Part shown: positions 8,040 to 17,957 of the stretch, piece after piece
How positions within the stretch are numbered: the first letter of the stretch is position 1
How the letters are laid out: each line of letters opens with the position of its first letter
From: Sphingomicrobium marinum
Lineage (GTDB): Bacteria > Pseudomonadota > Alphaproteobacteria > Sphingomonadales > Sphingomonadaceae
Direction: 5' to 3'
DNA length: 64,000 bases
NCBI RefSeq assembly: GCF_026157105.1
Contig: NZ_JANPVQ010000001.1
Span: 1,109,501 to 1,173,500, forward strand
Translations under genes and position numbers: made by a program
The notes under the pieces: model-generated
What the model saw: only the letters and a program-made list of their open reading frames with translations
Database searches by the model: none
Told to the model about the DNA's origin: nothing

Positions 8040-9982
8040 GCGCTGTCCCCGCCTTCGTAAGGATTGGGTATCTCGCCATTGGCGATCGCGAGCACGCGCT
8101 GCTGGAAGGCCTGTGTGCGTTCGGCCAGACTGCCGCCCCAGGTGGTTTCGAGCTCGCGCAGGCGCTCCATCGCTATGGTCCGGTCGAACAGGAAGGTCAT
8201 CACGTCGCGCGCGATCGGGGTTGCGGCGCCGCTGGTGCCGCCATGCTCGATCGTGACCGAGCAGGCATAGCGCGGGTTGTCGTACGGGGCATAGCACACG
8301 AAGTGGCCGTGATCGCGGTAGCGCCACGGCACCGATCGACCATCCCCGCGCGACAGGCCGCGCACCTGCGCCGTGCCGGTCTTGCCGGCCAGTTCGACCC
8401 CGTCGATGGGTAGACGGGCAACGCCCGCAGTGCCGGCACCATTGACGACCTCCCACATGCCATCGCGCGTCACATCGAGATGCTCCTGCGGGATATCCAG
8501 CTTGGGCGCGATCTGGGGGTGCAGGCCGACGAGCTTGGGCAGCACCGCGCGTCCGCTTGCGATGCGCGCGGTATGGACCGCCATCTGGAGCGGATTGACG
8601 ATGACATAACCCTGTCCGATCGACGCGTTGAGCGTATCCGCCGCGGTCCAGCGCTGGTCGTATTTGCGCATCTTCCATTCGCTGTCAGGAATGGTGCCAT
8701 AACTCTGGCTGAGGACCGGCAAGTCGTATTTCATGCCCAGCGTCAGTTTGCGCGCCATGTCCGCGATCGCATCGTAGCCGATACGATGGCCCATCGCGTA
8801 GAAATAGGTGTTGCAGCTGCGTGCGATGGCCCGTTTCATATCCATCGGCCCGTGCCTGCCGAGGCACCGGAAGAAGCGGTTGCCGAGCTGGTAGCCGCCC
8901 GGACAATTGACCCGCTCATCGGGCGAGATACCGGCTTTCTGGATCGCGAGGCTCGCCATGGGCTTGAGCGTAGATCCCGGAGGATAGAAGGAGCCGATCG
9001 TCTTGTTGACCAGCGGGCGGCGCTCGTTGTTCGAAAGCAACGACCATTCGGTCTGGCCAATGCCATCGGAAAAGCTGTTGGGGTCGTACGCCGGCATCGA
9101 CGCCATGCACAGGATTTCGCCCGTCAGGCAGTCGACGATGACCACGCTGCCGCTTTCCAGCCCGAGGCGCCGTGCGGCATATTCCTGAAGGTCCGCATCG
9201 ATGGCGAGCTGGACGGTATTGCCGGTCTTGTCGGGCTTGGGTTCGAGTTCGCGCACCAGCTTGCCGCGCGCGGTCAGCTCGACGCGCTGGCCGCCTGGTT
9301 CTCCGCGAAGACGATCCTCGAGCGTCTGTTCAAGGCCTTCCTTGCCGATCTTGAACCCCGGGGTGACCAGAAGCGGATTCTTTTCCTCGGCCTCATATTC
9401 CTCGCGATTGGCGATGCCGACATAGCCGATCAGGTGACCGACGGCGGGACCCGACGGGTAGTAGCGGCTGAACCCGCGCTGGGGGAGGATACCGTCCAGT
9501 TCGGGCAGTCGCACGTTGACGGCGGCATATTGCTCGTACGGCACGTTCTCGGCGACCTGGACCGGGCGATAACCAGTGGTCTCGGCGATTTCATCACGGA
9601 TGCGCGCCTGTTCTTCGGCATCGATATCGAGCAGCTCGGCAAGCAGTTCGAGTTCGCGGTCCAGATTTTCTTCTTCGATCTGTTCGGGGATTGCGTCGAC
9701 ACGGAAGTCGGAACGGTTGATGGCAATCGGCTTGTTGTTGCGATCGACGATCCAGCCGCGCCGCGGCGGGACGATGATGAGCTGGACGCGGTTATCTTCG
9801 GCCAGCGTCTGATAATATTGGTTCTGGCTAATCGAAAGATAGGCCAACCGACCGACCAAAAGGGCGCCAAACGCGGCCTGGATGCCGCCGACCAGGACGA
9901 GGCGGCGCGAAAACAAGGCTTCGCGATTGGCCTCGGTGATGCGCCGTGCCGGCTTCCTCCTGCGCTTTCGTTTCGCGATCAT
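8036..9982 (-). CDS. mrdA: Penicillin-binding protein 2 (elongasome transpeptidase)
   Basis: A 648-residue class B penicillin-binding protein starting MIAKRKRRRKPARR. It has a basic cytoplasmic tail, one membrane anchor (about residues 27-47), a dimerisation region and a C-terminal transpeptidase domain. The active-site motifs are intact: SxxK in GSTLKPM, SxN in ARSCNTY and KTG in AGKTGTAQV. It cross-links peptidoglycan on the periplasmic side together with RodA. Its start overlaps the mreD stop by four bases (9979-9982) and its stop overlaps the rodA start, so translation of the three is probably coupled. Length is usual for the family. Confidence 0.96.
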   Translation of the reverse strand: MIAKRKRRRKPARRITEANREALFSRRLVLVGGIQAAFGALLVGRLAYLSISQNQYYQTLAEDNRVQLIIVPPRRGWIVDRNNKPIAINRSDFRVDAIPEQIEEENLDRELELLAELLDIDAEEQARIRDEIAETTGYRPVQVAENVPYEQYAAVNVRLPELDGILPQRGFSRYYPSGPAVGHLIGYVGIANREEYEAEEKNPLLVTPGFKIGKEGLEQTLEDRLRGEPGGQRVELTARGKLVRELEPKPDKTGNTVQLAIDADLQEYAARRLGLESGSVVIVDCLTGEILCMASMPAYDPNSFSDGIGQTEWSLLSNNERRPLVNKTIGSFYPPGSTLKPMASLAIQKAGISPDERVNCPGGYQLGNRFFRCLGRHGPMDMKRAIARSCNTYFYAMGHRIGYDAIADMARKLTLGMKYDLPVLSQSYGTIPDSEWKMRKYDQRWTAADTLNASIGQGYVIVNPLQMAVHTARIASGRAVLPKLVGLHPQIAPKLDIPQEHLDVTRDGMWEVVNGAGTAGVARLPIDGVELAGKTGTAQVRGLSRGDGRSVPWRYRDHGHFVCYAPYDNPRYACSVTIEHGGTSGAATPIARDVMTFLFDRTIAMERLRELETTWGGSLAERTQAFQQRVLAIANGEIPNPYEGGDSA

Positions 9983-10518
9983 CGGCGAACCCGCTTCTTG
10001 TCGACCCAGGTGATGATAGACGAAACGACGGGATAGGCGAGAACGGCGATAAGGACAGGGATGCCGATGGTCTCGATCGGGGCGGGCGCACCGGCGAAAC
10101 GCGCGACCTGCCACTGCACCACCTCCGCGACGACGATCAGCAAGGACGCCACCAGCCATTCGCCGAGCCAATCGCGCCACTGACTGCGGCGTTCGATCAA
10201 TTCGGCGACGATCAGCGCCAGGCTGAAGGTGAAGACCGACAGGCCGATCATGTGGCCGGCGATAAGGTCGTTGAACAATCCTGCGGCGGGCGCAAACCAC
10301 GGCGAGAAGGCGAGCGGGCGCTGGAGCCGCCAGGCGATCAGCACTAGCAGTGCCATGTCGGGCCACCATCCGCCATCGCTGACGACCGGCCAGAGCGTGA
10401 AGAAGCTCGCGAGGAGAACCATCGCGGGGGGCCAATATTGCGCGCCGGCAACCGGTCCCCTGCGAAAACGCTGCGCACCGCGGCTCAGTCGTCCCTTGGG
10501 TCGCGACTTTGTCTTCAT
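9979..10518 (-). CDS. mreD: MreD, rod shape-determining membrane protein
   Basis: A 179-residue protein with a basic N-terminus (MKTKSRPKGRLSRGAQRF) and about five hydrophobic membrane segments. Sequence conservation in MreD is weak, so the call rests on size, topology and its place between mreC and the PBP2 gene. MreD is an inner-membrane part of the elongasome that links MreC and MreB to the wall synthases. Four-base overlaps join it to mreC (10515-10518) and to mrdA. Confidence 0.88.
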   Translation of the reverse strand: MKTKSRPKGRLSRGAQRFRRGPVAGAQYWPPAMVLLASFFTLWPVVSDGGWWPDMALLVLIAWRLQRPLAFSPWFAPAAGLFNDLIAGHMIGLSVFTFSLALIVAELIERRSQWRDWLGEWLVASLLIVVAEVVQWQVARFAGAPAPIETIGIPVLIAVLAYPVVSSIITWVDKKRVRR

Positions 10519-11399
10519 TCGCTGGCCTGTTGGACGACTGGCGTGTCATCGACCAGCACCGGCTCATAGATTGGTTCGACAATGGCAAAACCGCTCTCGT
10601 CGGGGCGGGCAAGCGGAACCGCGATGGCCCCGTCATCTTCCTGCCGGATGACCTTGGCGATGGGGATGCGCGGGGAATAGAGGCCGCCGGTGCCGCTAGT
10701 GGCGATGATGTCTCCGGGCATGAAGGGATTGCGGCCCACTTCGAGCGGGCGGACGTCGATGCTGCCGTCGCCGCGACCGCTGGTGATCACCGCTTCCCCG
10801 GTACGCAGCAGTTCGCCGGGAACGCGATTGCCCCGATCGGTTACCAGCAGGACCCGGCTGGCCGTCTGACCGCGGTCGATGACCCGGCCGAGCAGCCCCT
10901 TGGCGGAGCGAACCGGCATGCCGATTTCGACACCGTGCCGGGCGCCGACGGTGATGACGGCATAGCGTCGCGGGCTGTCCTGGCTTGATCCGATAATGCG
11001 CCCGGTCGCGATTTCCTCCTTGGCACGCTCGACCAGGCCGATGGTCTGCTTGAGGCGGATATTTTCGCGCTTGATCGCTTCGGCCTCGACAAGCTGCCGC
11101 TCGAGCGCGTCGCGCTGTTCGCGCAGCGCCGCATTCTGGTCCGCCGCGTCCCAATAATCGCCAGCGCCGGTAAAGATGCCTTGCGCGGTGTTCGCCACGG
11201 CGGTGCCGGCTTCGGCGATGGGGCGCGTGGCGTCCAATGCCGCGCCGCGCACGACGTCATAGGTGCGCGGTGCGGCGATCGAGAGGGCAAGCAGCGCCAG
11301 TCCGGACAAGGCGCCGATGACCAGCACCACGAAGCCAATAAAGAGGCTGACTTGCGCCCGCTTCGAGAAGCCCGAGCGCCGTGATTTCGGCGGCGCCAT
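10515..11399 (-). CDS. mreC: MreC, rod shape-determining protein
   Basis: A 294-residue protein starting MAPPKSRRSGFSKRAQ. One membrane segment (about residues 18-40) is followed by a coiled coil (about 70-115, rich in Glu/Arg, for example QNAALREQRDALERQL) and the beta-rich periplasmic domain (GRIIGSSQDSPRRYAVITVGARHG, MPVRSAKGLLGRV). MreC forms periplasmic assemblies that activate PBP2. It is the second gene of the operon, 12 bases after mreB. Confidence 0.95.
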   Translation of the reverse strand: MAPPKSRRSGFSKRAQVSLFIGFVVLVIGALSGLALLALSIAAPRTYDVVRGAALDATRPIAEAGTAVANTAQGIFTGAGDYWDAADQNAALREQRDALERQLVEAEAIKRENIRLKQTIGLVERAKEEIATGRIIGSSQDSPRRYAVITVGARHGVEIGMPVRSAKGLLGRVIDRGQTASRVLLVTDRGNRVPGELLRTGEAVITSGRGDGSIDVRPLEVGRNPFMPGDIIATSGTGGLYSPRIPIAKVIRQEDDGAIAVPLARPDESGFAIVEPIYEPVLVDDTPVVQQASE

Positions 11400-11411
11400 G
11401 AGCGCTCCTCC

Positions 11412-12557
<1,146 letters not shown>

Positions 12558-12610
12558 CTAAGAAAATCAGCACTTCGCGCGAAGTTCCGAATTGGGCTAG
12601 AAGGCTTGCG

Positions 12611-14407
12611 ATGTCAATAAGAAGGCTCCCGTCCGACCTCATCAATCGCATCGCCGCGGGCGAGGTGGTGGAGCGACCGGCGAGCGCGCTCAAGGAACTG
12701 GTGGAAAACAGTCTCGATGCAGGCGCGTCCAATGTCGCGGTGAAGCTGTCGGCGGGCGGGCTCGAACGGGTCGAAGTCGTCGACGATGGGTGCGGCATGA
12801 CACGCGATGACATGGCGCTCAGCCTGGAACGCCACGCGACGTCCAAGCTGCCCGATGCGGCCATTGAAGATGTGGTCAGCTTCGGTTTTCGCGGCGAAGC
12901 CTTGCCCTCGATCGCCAGCGTGTCGCGCTTCACCATGGAAAGCCGCACTGGCGACAGTGATGGCTGGAAGTTGGTCGTCGACCACGGCGAGAAGATTGAA
13001 GAAGGCCCGGCCGCGTTGCCGCCTGGCACCCGCATTAAGGTCGAAGGCTTGTTTGACAAGGTACCCGCGCGGCGCAAGTTCCTGCGCACGCCGCGCAGCG
13101 AATATACCGCCAGCCTCGATGTCATGCGGCGGCTCGCCATGGCGGCGCCGCAGGTCGGCTTTACGCTCGATCATGACGGGCGCCGCGTGATCGAAGTGCA
13201 GCCGCAATCGCCGCCCGAACGCGTTGCCGCCCTGCTCAATCCGCAATTGCAGAAAAACGGGCTCGGCCTCGATACGCAGCGCGGGGACATGCGGATGACG
13301 GGGGTCGTCAGCCTTCCGACCTTCAATCGCGGCATGGGCGACCAGCAATATCTGTTCGTCAACGGCAGGCCGGTGAAAGACCGGCTGCTGGTCGGCGCGC
13401 TGCGCGGTGCCTATCGCGATCTGTTGGCGCGCGACCGTCATCCGATCGCGGCATTGTTCCTCGATCTTCCGACGCATGAGGTCGACATCAATGTCCACCC
13501 CGCCAAGACCGAAGTGCGCTTTCGCGACGCGCAGGGCGTGCGCGGACTCATCGTTGGCGGCATCCGGCGCGCGCTGGAAGAAGCGGGGCACCTGTCGGCC
13601 AACCGCGAACAGTTGGCGCAGCCTGCCGCCTGGCAGGTCGAGCCGGTCGGAACGACGTCATCGCCCAATCCCGAGCGGCCGGTCGAAGCGGCGGCGTATG
13701 CACGGCCGGACGACCTTGCCGCGCATCCCGGCCAACCCAGTGTTTGGGAAGCGCGCGCTGCCTTTGCCGCGCCGCCGCAAGCGCGCGCCGAGATCGCCGA
13801 GGCTCCGCCACCTCAAGCCGCGCAGTATCCGCTTGGCGCCGCGCGCGGTCAGGTCGCCGCCACCTATATCGTCGCCGAGGCGGAAGACGGTCTGGTCATC
13901 GTCGACCAGCATGCCGCACACGAACGGCTGGTGCTCGAGCGCATGCGCGCAGCGCGCGAGGGTGAGGAAATCAAGCGCCAGCCGCTTTTGATCCCTGAAA
14001 CGGTCGAAATGGATGAAACCGATTGCGAGCGTCTCGAGGAGGCCGCCGATGAACTGGCGCAGCTGGGGCTGGAGATCGAACGCTTTGGCCCGGGCGCCAT
14101 GCTGGTTCGCGCCACGCCTGCGCCGCTCGGACAGAAAGTGAAAGCGCCGCAGTTGCTCGCCGATATCGCCGCCGAATTGGCGGAACTCGGGTCCAGCGTG
14201 ACCTTGCGCGACCGGATCGATCTCGTGGCCGGTACGATGGCCTGCCACGGCTCGGTGCGCGCAGGACGGATCCTTTCGGTGCACGAGATGAACGCGCTAC
14301 TCCGGGAGATGGAAGCGACTCCGCATTCGGGCCAGTGCAACCACGGCCGCCCGACATGGGTCAAACTCGCGCATGGCGATATCGAGAAACTGTTCGGACG
14401 CAAGTAG
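12611..14407 (+). CDS. mutL: DNA mismatch repair protein MutL
   Basis: A 598-residue protein. The N-terminal GHKL ATPase motifs are present: ELVENSLDAGA, DDGCGM and FGFRGEALPSIASVS. A variable linker of about 100 residues (about 340-410) leads to the C-terminal dimerisation domain. That domain contains DQHAAHERLVLE, which fits the metal-binding endonuclease motif DQHA(x)2E(x)4E, plus ACHGS and CNHGRP near the end. The protein should therefore nick DNA itself, as expected where MutH is absent. It starts 155 bases from mreB, divergently, and its partner MutS is not in the window. Confidence 0.96.
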   Translation: MSIRRLPSDLINRIAAGEVVERPASALKELVENSLDAGASNVAVKLSAGGLERVEVVDDGCGMTRDDMALSLERHATSKLPDAAIEDVVSFGFRGEALPSIASVSRFTMESRTGDSDGWKLVVDHGEKIEEGPAALPPGTRIKVEGLFDKVPARRKFLRTPRSEYTASLDVMRRLAMAAPQVGFTLDHDGRRVIEVQPQSPPERVAALLNPQLQKNGLGLDTQRGDMRMTGVVSLPTFNRGMGDQQYLFVNGRPVKDRLLVGALRGAYRDLLARDRHPIAALFLDLPTHEVDINVHPAKTEVRFRDAQGVRGLIVGGIRRALEEAGHLSANREQLAQPAAWQVEPVGTTSSPNPERPVEAAAYARPDDLAAHPGQPSVWEARAAFAAPPQARAEIAEAPPPQAAQYPLGAARGQVAATYIVAEAEDGLVIVDQHAAHERLVLERMRAAREGEEIKRQPLLIPETVEMDETDCERLEEAADELAQLGLEIERFGPGAMLVRATPAPLGQKVKAPQLLADIAAELAELGSSVTLRDRIDLVAGTMACHGSVRAGRILSVHEMNALLREMEATPHSGQCNHGRPTWVKLAHGDIEKLFGRK

Positions 14408-14486
14408 CTCCGTATCGGAGGCGATGGTGGCCTTCGATTAACTACGCCGATGCAACACCGCTCCGACACGATCGGGGAGGGAAGAT

Positions 14487-14894
14487 ATGCTGCAACTCGC
14501 GTTCAGCTCCATCATGGTCGAACCCATGGATGCACCGACGCTAGACGAGGTCGTCGCGCGCTGCCGCGCCCATAATATGAAGATGGGCATTACCGGGTCG
14601 ATGATCGTGGGTGGCAGGCGCCTCGCCGGGATCATCGAAGGCGAAAGCAATGACGTCACCTCGACGTTCGAACGCATATGCCGTGACAGGCGGCATCGTG
14701 CGATCGTGCTGCTCGGAAAACGCAAAATCGACGTGCGCCATTTTCCGGGCCAACCGCTCGCGCATAAGCAGATTGCGCCATCCGCAACCCCCATGAGCCT
14801 GGCCCGGATGGTGCGCTCGTTGCGCGAGGAGAAGGCGCACGGCTCCATCTACAAACCGCTCCGGCGCTATTCGTCGATTCTTGCCGCTGCCTGA
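14487..14894 (+). CDS. BLUF-fold protein lacking flavin photochemistry residues
   Basis: A 135-residue protein matching the BLUF fold in pattern: a first strand (LQLAFSSIM), the helix with ARCRAHNMKMGITG, the strand before IIEGE, and RDRRHRAIVLL. In working BLUF photoreceptors a Tyr in the first strand, an Asn in the HN/NN pair and a Gln just before LEG shape the flavin photocycle. Here the Asn is kept, the Tyr position is Phe (LAFSS) and the Gln position is Gly (LAGIIEG). It may bind flavin without the normal light response, or serve only as a structural domain. It stands alone between mutL and a small gene. Family call is moderate. Confidence 0.72.
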   Translation: MLQLAFSSIMVEPMDAPTLDEVVARCRAHNMKMGITGSMIVGGRRLAGIIEGESNDVTSTFERICRDRRHRAIVLLGKRKIDVRHFPGQPLAHKQIAPSATPMSLARMVRSLREEKAHGSIYKPLRRYSSILAAA

Positions 14895-14960
14895 CCATTC
14901 CGCGACTCGCCAATCGGTGCTATACCGAGACGGTCATCAATGAGAGCACAGGGGATGACG

Positions 14961-15128
14961 ATGAGTGACCGGCGCTATTATGCCCGGCGCGCGATGCAGG
15001 AATTGCGCCGCGCCGAGGCTTCGGAAAATCCGGCCGTGGTCGAAATTCACAAGCTGATGCAGCGCGCTTATGCCGAGCGCGCGGCGACGGGGGGACGCGA
15101 CGTCCTTCGCCCCGAGGAGATTGGCTAG
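14961..15128 (+). CDS. Small hypothetical protein (55 aa)
   Basis: A short, highly charged protein starting MSDRRYYARRAMQELRRAE. The ATG at 14961 is chosen over those at 14940 and 14955 because AGGGG lies at an ideal distance upstream. It is mostly predicted helix with no membrane segment. Its stop overlaps the stop of the converging reductoisomerase gene by four bases. Function unknown. Confidence 0.6.
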   Translation: MSDRRYYARRAMQELRRAEASENPAVVEIHKLMQRAYAERAATGGRDVLRPEEIG

Positions 15129-16093
15129 AGTTTTTCGATCCGTTGGCGGACCGTTTCTACCTTTGAAGCGCGCGCTTCGGCGCGGGCCTTTCTGAGGAGC
15201 GGGTAGGCTTCGGCTTCCTCGCGCCTCAAAGCCTCGGCGAACTCGCCGCTGCGCACATGCTCCAATATGTCGCGCATTTTCTGGCGCACCGTGTCGTCCA
15301 CCATCTTGGGGCCACCCAGCACCGCGCCGAGTTCGGCGGTGTTGCTGATCGCTTCGCGCATGCCGGCAATACCGCGCGCCTCAATGAGATCGGCTAGCAA
15401 CTTTAGTTCGCTAACACACTCAAATAACGCCAGTTCTTCGGAGTATCCGGCTTCAATCAGCGTGTCGAACCCGGCCTCCAGCAGGGCAGGAACACCGCCC
15501 CAGACGACGGCCTGTTCGTTGAACAGATCGGCTTCGCATTCTTCGGCAAAAGTGCTTGCGATAAGGCCCGCACGCGCGCAGCCGATGGCCTGCCCGTAAG
15601 CGAGCGCAATGTCCCGCGCGCGGCCGGTGGCATCCTGTTCCACCGCCCATAAGCCGATCATGCCCTTGCCCTCGGTGTAGAGTTGGCGGAGCGCGGTGCC
15701 CGGTCCCTTGGGCGCGACCATGACGACATCGAGATCATCGCGCGGCCGGATGAAGCCGAAATGGACGGCGAGACCATGGCTGAAACCGAGCGCGCTGCCG
15801 CGGGGCAGGGCATCTTCGATTGCACCGTAAGCACCCGTCATCACCTCGTCGGGTAACAGCATCATGGTGAGCGCAGCGCCTTCGACCGCGTCTTGGGGCG
15901 CGGCGTGGAAGAGGCCGTCGGCTTCGACGCGCGCCGCGCTCTCGCTGCCGTCCCGGAGACCGATCACCACGTCGTGACCGCCATCATGCAGGTTGCGCGC
16001 CTGCGCGCGCCCCTGGTTGCCGTAGCCGATAATGGCAATGCGCTTGCCGGCGAGCGGGGCAGGATCGATCTGGTCGTCGCGGATGATGTCCAT
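15125..16093 (-). CDS. ilvC: Ketol-acid reductoisomerase, divergent form
   Basis: A 322-residue protein of the class I (short) type. The Rossmann motif is IIGYGNQGRAQARNL. Conserved positions for catalysis and Mg2+ binding are recognisable: FSHG, APKGPGT, EECEADLFNEQAV, FECVSELKLL and SNTAE. The enzyme converts acetolactate to dihydroxy-isovalerate with NAD(P)H in Val/Leu/Ile synthesis. It is odd in being slightly short, in several substitutions in otherwise near-invariant stretches (for example GTALRQLY after APKGP, AELGAVLGGP), and in having no ilvB or ilvH nearby. It may be a second, diverged copy; whether a standard copy exists elsewhere cannot be seen. It starts 9 bases after the end of miaA, on the same strand. 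Confidence 0.85.
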   Translation of the reverse strand: MDIIRDDQIDPAPLAGKRIAIIGYGNQGRAQARNLHDGGHDVVIGLRDGSESAARVEADGLFHAAPQDAVEGAALTMMLLPDEVMTGAYGAIEDALPRGSALGFSHGLAVHFGFIRPRDDLDVVMVAPKGPGTALRQLYTEGKGMIGLWAVEQDATGRARDIALAYGQAIGCARAGLIASTFAEECEADLFNEQAVVWGGVPALLEAGFDTLIEAGYSEELALFECVSELKLLADLIEARGIAGMREAISNTAELGAVLGGPKMVDDTVRQKMRDILEHVRSGEFAEALRREEAEAYPLLRKARAEARASKVETVRQRIEKL

Positions 16094-16102
16094 GAGCTTG
16101 CC

Positions 16103-17035
16103 CTACAGCCTGTCGGTGATGATGGAAACGGCGCGGTCCAGTGCGCCCGGGGCATCGAGCGGCTCTTCAAAGCGCGGCCAGTCGGCAGGCGGCTGGTTGC
16201 GGAACCAGGTATATTGGCGCTTGGCATATTGGCGCGTGGCGAGCCGGCCTGCCTCGATCATCTCGCCCCGCGACGTTTCGCCCCGAATGAAGGACGCAAT
16301 TTCGGGAACGCCGATGGCGCGCATGACGGGCAAAGCAGGGTCGAGGTCGCGGGCGAGCAGCGCCTCGACTTCTTCGATCGCGCCGTGGTCAAGCATCTGG
16401 GCAAAACGGCGATCGCATCGTTCGACCAGCCACTCACGCGGCGGAAGCAGGATCAGCGGCGCAACGGTGACGTCATCGCCGATCCCGCCTTCTTTGTGGT
16501 TTTGCCAGTAGGCAAGTGTCTGTCCGGTCGACCGGATCACTTCGAGCGCGCGGGCGATGCGAGTGGTGTCGCCCGGGTTGAGCTTGGCGGCACCTTCGGG
16601 GTCGGCCGCCTGTAGCGCTGCATAATTGTCGGCCACGTCAGCGGCGCGGATTTCTTCCCGAATGTCGGGGTCAATGTCGGGAACGGGGGCGATGCCTTCC
16701 AGCAGCGTCCGCAGATAAAGGCCGGTGCCACCGACAAGGATGGACAATTGGCCGCTCTCTTGCGCTGCGTCGATCTCGGCGCGGGCGAGGGCAGCCCAAT
16801 CCGCAGCCGAACAAGGGTCGGCACCATCACGCACCCCATAGAGGCGGTGCGGCGCCTGCGCCTGCTCGTCGGCACTCGGGCGTGCCGCGACGATATCGAT
16901 GTCGGCGTAGATTTGTGCGCTATCGGCATTGATCACCACGCCATTCGCCGCTTTGGCGACCGCAATCGCCAATGCGGACTTGCCGCTGGCGGTCGGACCC
17001 GCGATGAGGGCGAGAGGAGGACGCGATTTGTTCAT
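16103..17035 (-). CDS. miaA: tRNA dimethylallyltransferase MiaA
   Basis: A 310-residue enzyme that transfers a dimethylallyl group to A37 of tRNAs reading UNN codons. The P-loop [11 protein letters not shown] is at residues 13-23, followed by [10 protein letters not shown] in the substrate region and [10 protein letters not shown] in the middle. The C-terminal part has [14 protein letters not shown], the usual tRNA-contact segment. Length is normal. Its first bases overlap the first bases of the divergent serB gene (17028-17035). Confidence 0.96.
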   Translation of the reverse strand: MNKSRPPLALIAGPTASGKSALAIAVAKAANGVVINADSAQIYADIDIVAARPSADEQAQAPHRLYGVRDGADPCSAADWAALARAEIDAAQESGQLSILVGGTGLYLRTLLEGIAPVPDIDPDIREEIRAADVADNYAALQAADPEGAAKLNPGDTTRIARALEVIRSTGQTLAYWQNHKEGGIGDDVTVAPLILLPPREWLVERCDRRFAQMLDHGAIEEVEALLARDLDPALPVMRAIGVPEIASFIRGETSRGEMIEAGRLATRQYAKRQYTWFRNQPPADWPRFEEPLDAPGALDRAVSIITDRL

Positions 17036-17957
17036 TGCGACGCTAATAGCAGAAGGCCAACTGGACGCTGAGCTTTTATCGGAAGTTCTCTGGCAATTTG
17101 ATGAGGATTGTACCGCTGGAAAGATCCGCGAGCGTCACTGGCTGGATGAAGGCGCTGCATGTGATCTTCACATCAATCCGTCCAAACAATTTTCTTTCGA
17201 TGATCGAAACGAGTTGGCCGAAGGCATCAAGTCAATGGCCATTGCTATTGCCAAAGGTGGTTTCGGATATGACCTGCGAATTGACGTCATAATCCAGCCT
17301 GAGGGGAATCGACTACCTCAACTTTTCATCGCCGATATGGACAGCACAATGATCGGGCAGGAGTGCATTGACGAGCTTGGCGACATGGCGGGCGTCGGCG
17401 AGCAGGTCGCCGCCATTACCGAGCGCGCGATGCAGGGCGAACTCGACTTTGCCGGATCGCTGAAAGAGCGGCTGGCGCTGCTCGAAGGGCTGCCGGTCGA
17501 AACGATATCGCGCTTGCTCGACGAGCGCATCGTGCCCAATCCGGGTGCCGAACGGCTCGTCAGAACACTCAAGGCAAAGGGCGTGCGCTGCGTCCTCGTT
17601 TCGGGCGGCTTTACAGCCTTTGCCGATGTGGTCGGCGGCTGGCTCGGCTTCAACCGCGTCGTCGCCAACAAGCTTGGCGTCGAAGGCAACCGGCTGACCG
17701 GCACGGTCGATGGCGACATCGTCGATCGGACGACCAAGGCAAATGTGCTGCGCGAAGAAATGGCGGCGCTAGGCGAGGGGACGTCGCTCGCCATCGGCGA
17801 TGGTGCGAACGATCTCGACATGCTGGATGCGGCGAGCCTCGGCATTGCGTATCGCGCCAAGCCCGCGGTCGCCGCTGCCGCCGATGCGCGGCTCGACCAT
17901 CACCCGCTCGATTCGATCCTGTGGGCGCTTGGCATTCCCAAGGCCGACTGGGCCTAG
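17028..17957 (+). CDS. serB: Phosphoserine phosphatase SerB
   Basis: About 309 residues when read from TTG at 17028 ([13 protein letters not shown]). This start is chosen because GAGGAGG lies seven bases upstream at 17014-17020, inside the 5' end of the opposite-strand miaA gene; there is no suitable ATG nearby. HAD-family motifs are complete: DMDSTMI (nucleophile Asp), SGGFT, and [11 protein letters not shown]. It dephosphorylates phosphoserine in the last step of serine synthesis. The N-terminal third (about 17030-17335) is clearly poorer in GC than the catalytic part that follows. The stop overlaps the converging SPOR gene by four bases. Confidence 0.94.
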   Translation: MFIATLIAEGQLDAELLSEVLWQFDEDCTAGKIRERHWLDEGAACDLHINPSKQFSFDDRNELAEGIKSMAIAIAKGGFGYDLRIDVIIQPEGNRLPQLFIADMDSTMIGQECIDELGDMAGVGEQVAAITERAMQGELDFAGSLKERLALLEGLPVETISRLLDERIVPNPGAERLVRTLKAKGVRCVLVSGGFTAFADVVGGWLGFNRVVANKLGVEGNRLTGTVDGDIVDRTTKANVLREEMAALGEGTSLAIGDGANDLDMLDAASLGIAYRAKPAVAAAADARLDHHPLDSILWALGIPKADWA

